Assembly: GCA_964449305.1 (NCBI GenBank)
Contig: CAYUYM010000116.1
Coordinates: forward strand, 1-11,471
Length of the DNA stretch: 11,471 nt
Source of the DNA: CAYUYM01 sp964449305
Lineage (GTDB): Bacteria > Bacteroidota > Ignavibacteria > SZUA-365 > CAYQST01
Direction: 5' to 3'
Of the stretch, positions 7,559 to 11,471 are shown piece by piece. The notes under the pieces are model-generated. The model did no database searches and was not told where the DNA came from. It was given only the letters and a program-made list of their open reading frames with translations. Numbering within the stretch: position 1 is the first letter of the stretch; each line of letters starts with the position of its first letter. A program made the translations under genes and the position numbers.

Positions 7559-8602
7559 TCAGTCGACGGGGTATCCGAAGCGTCGGACCCACGTGTTGCT
7601 GTCGCGCCAGCCCTCGCGCACCTTGATGTGCAGGGCGAGGAACACCTTGCGCTGGAGGAAGTCCTGGATGTCCTTCCGGGCGCGTGTCCCGATCTCGCGG
7701 ATCATGCGGCCACCCGCGCCGATGAGGATGCCGCGCTGGCTCTCGCGCTCCACGACGATCTCCGCCGCGATGCGTGTGAGCTTCGCCTCCACGGTGAACT
7801 CCTGGATGTACACCTCCGTGGAGTACGGAACCTCCTGTTCGAACAGCTCGAAGATCTTTTCGCGGATGAGCTCGCTCACGAAGAACCGCTCGGGCTCGTC
7901 GGAGAGCTGGTCCTCAGGGTAGTAGGCCGGATGCTCCGGCATATGGGCCACGATGGTGGGGATGAGCTCGTCGGTGCCGATGGAATCGAGAGCGGAGATG
8001 GCGTGGATGGAGGAGAATGGATGCGTGGCGGCAATCGCGGCGATGAGGCGTCTGCGGTGTTCCTCTTCACGCAGGAGGTCGATCTTGTTGAGCACCGCGA
8101 TCGCCGGCTTCCGTGCCGAGGCCAGCAGATCCAGCGTCTGCTGCGGCAGGGCGGGGCGGTCGAGGCGCAGCCGTGTGCCGTCGAACATCACAAGCACCAG
8201 GTCCGCATCATGCAGCGCACGGCCCGCCGATATCATCATCGACTTCTGCAGCTCGTAGCGCGGCGTGATCAGCCCCGGTGTATCGATGAAGATGATCTGG
8301 TGCGTGTCCGATGTGTGGAAGCCGAGCACGCGGCGGCGCGTGGTCTGTGGCCGCGAGGAGACGATCGAGAGCTTGAGCCCGAGCAGCGTGTTGAGGAGGG
8401 TGGATTTGCCGGCGTTCGGCGCTCCGGCGATGGCCACGAAACCGCAGCGGAAGCGGGGGAGGGATGTGGTGTCTGCTTCGATGACGAGCCTTGTGTCTTG
8501 TGATGAACGCTGTCCATTCAGGTGTGCAATGTACGAAAGGAACGCAGAAACCTGAAGCGCCCCGAAGCCGCTGCATTTGCTTCTTCCTCCAGCCTTCCTC
8601 AT
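7559..8602 (-). CDS. era: GTPase Era (30S ribosome assembly)
   Basis: Era is a GTPase that binds the 3' end of 16S rRNA and chaperones 30S maturation. G-motifs, numbered from ATG 8602: G1 GAPNAGKS at 60-67, G2 PQTTRRR at 85-91, G3 DTPG at 107-110, G4 NKID at 172-175, and G5 SAL. The C-terminal KH domain contains GILIGAGGRMIREIG from 291 and ends WVRRFGYPVD. The open frame gives 347 residues, but Era is normally about 300 and begins 5-12 residues before the GFVAIAG strand (55-61). No ATG, GTG or TTG exists in frame between 8602 and that strand. ATG 8602 is the only standard start, yet its ~45-residue extension does not look Era-like and leaves 8 bases to rsmA. Non-standard candidates are CTG at 8521 and ATC at 8482; the latter has AAGG (8489-8492) 6 bases upstream. 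The gene is certain; the start is not. Confidence 0.93.
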   Translation of the reverse strand: MRKAGGRSKCSGFGALQVSAFLSYIAHLNGQRSSQDTRLVIEADTTSLPRFRCGFVAIAGAPNAGKSTLLNTLLGLKLSIVSSRPQTTRRRVLGFHTSDTHQIIFIDTPGLITPRYELQKSMMISAGRALHDADLVLVMFDGTRLRLDRPALPQQTLDLLASARKPAIAVLNKIDLLREEEHRRRLIAAIAATHPFSSIHAISALDSIGTDELIPTIVAHMPEHPAYYPEDQLSDEPERFFVSELIREKIFELFEQEVPYSTEVYIQEFTVEAKLTRIAAEIVVERESQRGILIGAGGRMIREIGTRARKDIQDFLQRKVFLALHIKVREGWRDSNTWVRRFGYPVD

Positions 8603-8610
8603 TTTCCTTC
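8483..8610. promoter_or_regulatory. Presumed era / rsmA divergent control region
   Basis: If Era starts near its usual N-terminus, this stretch is the divergent spacer for era (-) and rsmA (+). On the minus strand it carries CGTACATTGCAC (overlapping 8526-8533), much like the string upstream of the TonB receptor, and then AAGG at 8489-8492. Toward rsmA there is a pyrimidine-rich run just before ATG 8611 and no Shine-Dalgarno. I see no sure -35 or -10 for rsmA. Confidence 0.35.
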
Positions 8611-9426
8611 ATGACACATTTCCCCATAACCGCAAAGAAATCCCTCGGGCAGCACTTCCTGGCCGACGACAACATCGCCCGCCGCATCGCCTCATTCGTC
8701 CATGCGGAAAAGGGGGACACCATCCTCGAGGTCGGTGCCGGCACGGGATCCCTCACACGTGCGCTTCAATCCTCCGATGCGACCATCATCGCCATCGACA
8801 TCGACCAGCGATCGGTGGCAATGCTCACGGCCACCATCGAGCGGGAGGGCTGGCCGAACGTCACCTGCCGCCACGCCGATGTGCTGAGGTCCGACCCCGC
8901 CGCCTTCCTCCCTCCGGACGGGGGGCGCTTGTTCATCACCGGGAACCTGCCGTACAACATCACCTCGCAGATCCTCTTCCACCTGTTCGACCGGCATGGT
9001 CTGGTGGCCGAGGCCGTGGTCATGATGCAACGGGAGGTGGCCGAGCGCCTCGTCGCACGGCCGCGCACCAAGGACTACGGCATCCTGTCCGTCGTCACGC
9101 AGTTCCACTGCGACGTGGAGAACCTGATGCGCGTGTCGCCGAACGTGTTCATCCCGAAACCCCGCGTCTGGTCGGCCGTCGTGCGCTGCGTGTTTCATGA
9201 CCGGAATGCCGCGGCGATGCCGCGCTATCCGCTGTTCCGCTCCATCGTGCGTGAAAGCTTTGGCAAGCGCCGCAAGATCCTGTCCAACTCCCTGGCCTAC
9301 ACGCTGATCCCCGATTTTCCGGCCCATCCGGAGCTCGCCGCCTGGGCGCAGCGCCGTCCGGAGGAGCTGACCCTCACGGAATTTCTCGAACTCACCGACG
9401 TCGTCGCAGGCATTCTCGCACGCTGA
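8611..9426 (+). CDS. rsmA: 16S rRNA dimethyladenosine transferase RsmA (KsgA)
   Basis: S-adenosylmethionine-dependent enzyme that dimethylates the two adjacent adenines (A1518/A1519, E. coli numbering) in the 3' terminal helix of 16S rRNA, a late checkpoint of 30S assembly. It is 271 residues, the family norm. It begins with the typical KKSLGQHFL at 9-17. SAM motif I is EVGAGTG at 40-46, the acidic loop is AIDID at 61-65, catalytic motif IV is NLPYN at 112-116, and the target-site loop FIPKPRVWSAVV begins at 180. The C-terminal helical domain includes FGKRRKILSNSL. ATG 8611 is chosen by family alignment although the frame is open upstream to 8491; the upstream part overlaps the era side and is not RsmA-like. 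It is divergent from era, whose product binds the same 16S region. A pyrimidine-rich run, not a Shine-Dalgarno, precedes the start. Confidence 0.96.
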   Translation: MTHFPITAKKSLGQHFLADDNIARRIASFVHAEKGDTILEVGAGTGSLTRALQSSDATIIAIDIDQRSVAMLTATIEREGWPNVTCRHADVLRSDPAAFLPPDGGRLFITGNLPYNITSQILFHLFDRHGLVAEAVVMMQREVAERLVARPRTKDYGILSVVTQFHCDVENLMRVSPNVFIPKPRVWSAVVRCVFHDRNAAAMPRYPLFRSIVRESFGKRRKILSNSLAYTLIPDFPAHPELAAWAQRRPEELTLTEFLELTDVVAGILAR

Positions 9427-9555
9427 ACATGGCGATTCCGGTCCGCAAAGCCGGTCCCGTTATTGGAACTGTCATGTTTCATCGCTAGTTTTGTCCGATA
9501 TCCTTGAACGGTATCGCGGCATTCTCATTCATTTCGGACCACCAGTCCCGGCAGC
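9427..9555 (+). other. rsmA-mutase spacer with a possible fold and weak promoter
   Basis: 129 bases. An inverted repeat AACATG (9426-9431) / CATGTT (9473-9478) could enclose a nested TTCC/GGAA pairing and two CCGG tetrads. It lacks a T-tract, so termination is only a possibility. Downstream, TTGAAC at 9504-9509 with a poor -10 about 17 bases later (near 9527) could start transcription of the mutase gene. Both calls are weak. Confidence 0.25.
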
Positions 9556-10920
9556 ATGTCAGAACTCATCACCAGCATATCCGGAGTCCGCGGCATCGTG
9601 GGCGATTCCCTCACCCCCGACGTCATCATGGGCTTCGCCCAGGCCTTCGCCCGGTTCTGTGGTGGTGGAAGCATCGCCGTCGGTTACGACGGGCGCCCCT
9701 CCGGCGCCGCCATTCGCGACCTCGTCGTCGCCACGCTGGCTCTGGCGGGTGTGTCCGTGATCGATCTCGGCATGGTCCCCACGCCCACGGTGCAGCTCGC
9801 CGTGGAGGAGTCTGATGCCGTGGGCGGCATCGCCATCACCGCGTCGCACAACCCCTCGGAATGGAACGGACTGAAGTTCATCGACGAGACGGGCGTCTTC
9901 CTCGATCACGAGCGCAATGCGGCCCTGATGGCCATCCGGAGCAACCCCGTCCCCATGCATGCCGCGTGGGACGGCGTCGGTCGCATCTGTCGCGAGCATG
10001 CCTTCGTCCACCGGCACGTCGATGCCGTGTGCGACATCGCGGGCATCGACTATGCCGCCGTCCAGCGCCGTGGCTTCACCGTGGTGGTCGATGCGGTGAA
10101 TGCCTCAGGGAGCATCGTGGTTCCCATGCTGCTTGAGCGGCTCGGCTGCCGCGTCATCCCCGTGTACTGCTCCGGCGACGGCATGTTTCCCCACACACCG
10201 GAACCATTGCCCGACAACCTCGTCCTGCTCGGTGAGGCGGTGCGCGAGCATCACGCGGATCTCGGTGTGGCCGTGGATCCCGATGCCGACCGGCTCGTGC
10301 TCTTCGATGAACAGGGGCGACCCTTTGGTGAGGAGTACACCATCACCTCCGCCATCGACGGCCTGTTTCGCGGCCGCAGCGGTGCAGGAAAGCGCATCGT
10401 GGTCAACCTTTCCACCACACGCGCCATCGAGGATCTCGCCCGGCGCCATGGCGCCACCGTGGAGCGCGCCCCCGTGGGCGAGATCAACGTCGTTTCCCGC
10501 ATGCGGAGCACCGGGGCCATCGCCGGCGGCGAGGGAAGCGGCGGGGTGATCCTGCCCGAGGTGCATGAGGGACGCGACTCCCTCGTCGGCATCGTTCTTG
10601 TGCTCAATGCCCTCGCGGGCTTCGACGGGCCGGCATCGGACTACCGTGCATCGCTGCCGGAGTACGTGATCCGCAAGTTCCGGTACGCCCTCGGCGATGT
10701 CGATCCCGGGGACGCGCTGGCCAACGTCCGCACGGCCTTCCAGGACCTGCCGCACAACACCCAGGACGGCATCCGCATCGAGTTCGCCGACGGCTGGGTG
10801 CATCTTCGCAGATCCAACACGGAACCCATTGTGCGCCTCATTGCCGAAGCGCCCACGTTCGACGCAGCCGGTGCGCTGGCCGAACGCGTGGCGACGGCGG
10901 CCTTCCCCGGCACCCGCTGA
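9556..10920 (+). CDS. glmM: Phosphoglucosamine mutase-type alpha-D-phosphohexomutase
   Basis: Phosphohexomutase of the GlmM/phosphomannomutase superfamily, 454 residues, cytoplasmic, probably converting glucosamine-6-phosphate to glucosamine-1-phosphate for UDP-GlcNAc. Catalytic phosphoserine loop TASHNPSEWNG, Ser97; Mg-binding DPDADR with Asp241, 243 and 245; sugar-recognition GGEGSGGVILPEVHEGRD at 324-341; phosphate-binding RRSNTEPIVRL at 418-428. All four active-site loops are intact. The sugar loop is GEGSGG rather than the GEQSGH of enterobacterial GlmM, a form I associate with archaeal-type and Chlorobi-group enzymes. Phosphomannomutase or phosphoglucomutase activity therefore cannot be excluded, and the symbol is a best guess. 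It begins MSELITSISGVRGIVGDSLT, the family's normal N-terminus, so ATG 9556 is firm. No clear Shine-Dalgarno. eno follows 60 bases later on the same strand and may share its transcript. Confidence 0.87.
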   Translation: MSELITSISGVRGIVGDSLTPDVIMGFAQAFARFCGGGSIAVGYDGRPSGAAIRDLVVATLALAGVSVIDLGMVPTPTVQLAVEESDAVGGIAITASHNPSEWNGLKFIDETGVFLDHERNAALMAIRSNPVPMHAAWDGVGRICREHAFVHRHVDAVCDIAGIDYAAVQRRGFTVVVDAVNASGSIVVPMLLERLGCRVIPVYCSGDGMFPHTPEPLPDNLVLLGEAVREHHADLGVAVDPDADRLVLFDEQGRPFGEEYTITSAIDGLFRGRSGAGKRIVVNLSTTRAIEDLARRHGATVERAPVGEINVVSRMRSTGAIAGGEGSGGVILPEVHEGRDSLVGIVLVLNALAGFDGPASDYRASLPEYVIRKFRYALGDVDPGDALANVRTAFQDLPHNTQDGIRIEFADGWVHLRRSNTEPIVRLIAEAPTFDAAGALAERVATAAFPGTR

Positions 10921-10980
10921 TCGCCACCGCAGGCACAACACAGACCAGATCCTTTCAGACAACAATACAGCGAGTGAATC

Positions 10981-11471
10981 ATGACAACCATCATCGATGT
11001 TCACGCCCGCGAGATTCTCGATTCGCGTGGCAACCCGACAATCGAGGTCGACGTCGACCTTGAAAGCGGCATCACCGGCAGGGCCGCGGTGCCGAGCGGC
11101 GTCTCAACAGGAGAGCGCGAGGCCGTGGAACTCCGCGACGGCGACAAGGGACGCTACCTCGGCAGGGGCGTCCTCCAGGCAGTGGAAAACGTGAACGACA
11201 TCATCGCCGATGAGCTCATCGGCTGGGACTCGCTCGATCAGAACGGCATTGATGCCATGATGATCGAGCTCGACGGCACGGAGAACAAGGGCAAGCTTGG
11301 CGCCAACGCCATCCTCGGCGTCTCCCTCGCCGTTGCCCGCGCGGCGGCCGAGGCGGTCAACCTGCCGCTCTACCGCTACATCGGCGGTGTCAACGCCAAG
11401 GTGCTTCCCGTGCCGATGATGAACATCCTCAACGGCGGCACGCATGCAGACAACACCGTGGACATCCAGGA
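10981..11471 (+). CDS. eno: Enolase (partial, C-terminus beyond right edge)
   Basis: Glycolytic enzyme interconverting 2-phosphoglycerate and phosphoenolpyruvate; in many bacteria also part of RNA-degradation complexes. The first 163 codons are present: MTTIIDVHAREILDSRGNPT, the mobile loop PSGVSTGEREAVELRDGD (from about 38), NKGKLGANAILGVSLAVARA (from about 101) and NILNGGTHADN near 148-158. The full protein is normally about 425-435 residues, so the metal ligands and the catalytic Lys lie beyond the edge. Small departures from the usual form are Val for Ala in PSGAST and Thr in GG-x-HADN. ATG 10981 is the conserved family start, preceded by a weak GAGTG about 4 bases upstream. The 60-base spacer from the mutase holds no clear promoter or terminator, so read-through is plausible. 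Confidence 0.97.
   Translation, partial: MTTIIDVHAREILDSRGNPTIEVDVDLESGITGRAAVPSGVSTGEREAVELRDGDKGRYLGRGVLQAVENVNDIIADELIGWDSLDQNGIDAMMIELDGTENKGKLGANAILGVSLAVARAAAEAVNLPLYRYIGGVNAKVLPVPMMNILNGGTHADNTVDIQ

Noticed and set aside
6995..8503. A 502-codon plus-strand open frame opposite ruvB and era
   Set aside because: It is antisense to two certain genes, is low-complexity in composition, and matches no family. High GC suppresses stops on the opposite strand. Similar shadows at 152-1483, 1741-2910, 4229-5008 and 6136-7173 were dropped for the same reason.
8491..8610. Upstream extension of rsmA in the open frame
   Set aside because: The family N-terminus (KKSLGQHFL) fits ATG 8611 exactly, and the extra 40 residues look like translated spacer.

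Overview
The window is an ordinary chromosomal stretch of a GC-rich, Gram-negative, outer-membrane-bearing bacterium. A TonB-dependent receptor, LptC and two lipobox proteins show the double membrane. The mix of a carboxypeptidase-regulatory-like domain on the receptor, a 7TMR-DISM adenylate cyclase, an NFACT/RqcH protein and a phosphosugar mutase with the GEGSGG loop suggests the Bacteroidota/Chlorobiota side (Ignavibacteria or 'Kapabacteria'-like). That placement is an impression from protein style, not a phylogenetic result. I see no tRNA, rRNA, CRISPR array, phage gene or insertion sequence.

Layout. 1-1504 (-) is the first 501 codons of a TonB-dependent receptor running off the left edge. 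Divergent from it, about 1765-3384 (+), is an NFACT (RqcH/Rqc2-type) ribosome-quality-control protein. It converges on 3419-5395 (-), an adenylate cyclase with a lipobox, a DISM extracellular domain, seven membrane helices and a complete class III catalytic domain. Immediately upstream of the cyclase, 5413-5772 (-) encodes a short lipobox protein that resembles only the first ~100 residues of the cyclase; it is probably the remnant of a tandem paralogue. Then comes a compact minus-strand block read era (7559-8602) -> ruvB (6496-7506) -> lptC (5932-6492), followed by two stem-loops. Divergent from era is the plus-strand series rsmA (8611-9426), a GlmM-type phosphosugar mutase (9556-10920) and eno (10981 to the right edge, partial).

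How the genes relate. The right half is housekeeping: ribosome maturation (Era and RsmA both act on the 30S subunit and its 16S 3' end), Holliday-junction migration (RuvB), LPS export (LptC), amino-sugar or hexose-phosphate supply for the envelope (mutase) and glycolysis (enolase). The left half is envelope uptake, signalling and rescue of stalled ribosomes. No obviously new multi-gene system is visible. The points most worth a second look are the truncated cyclase-sensor duplicate, the unresolved start of era with only 8 bases to rsmA, a shared promoter-like motif, and the alternative stem-loops after lptC.
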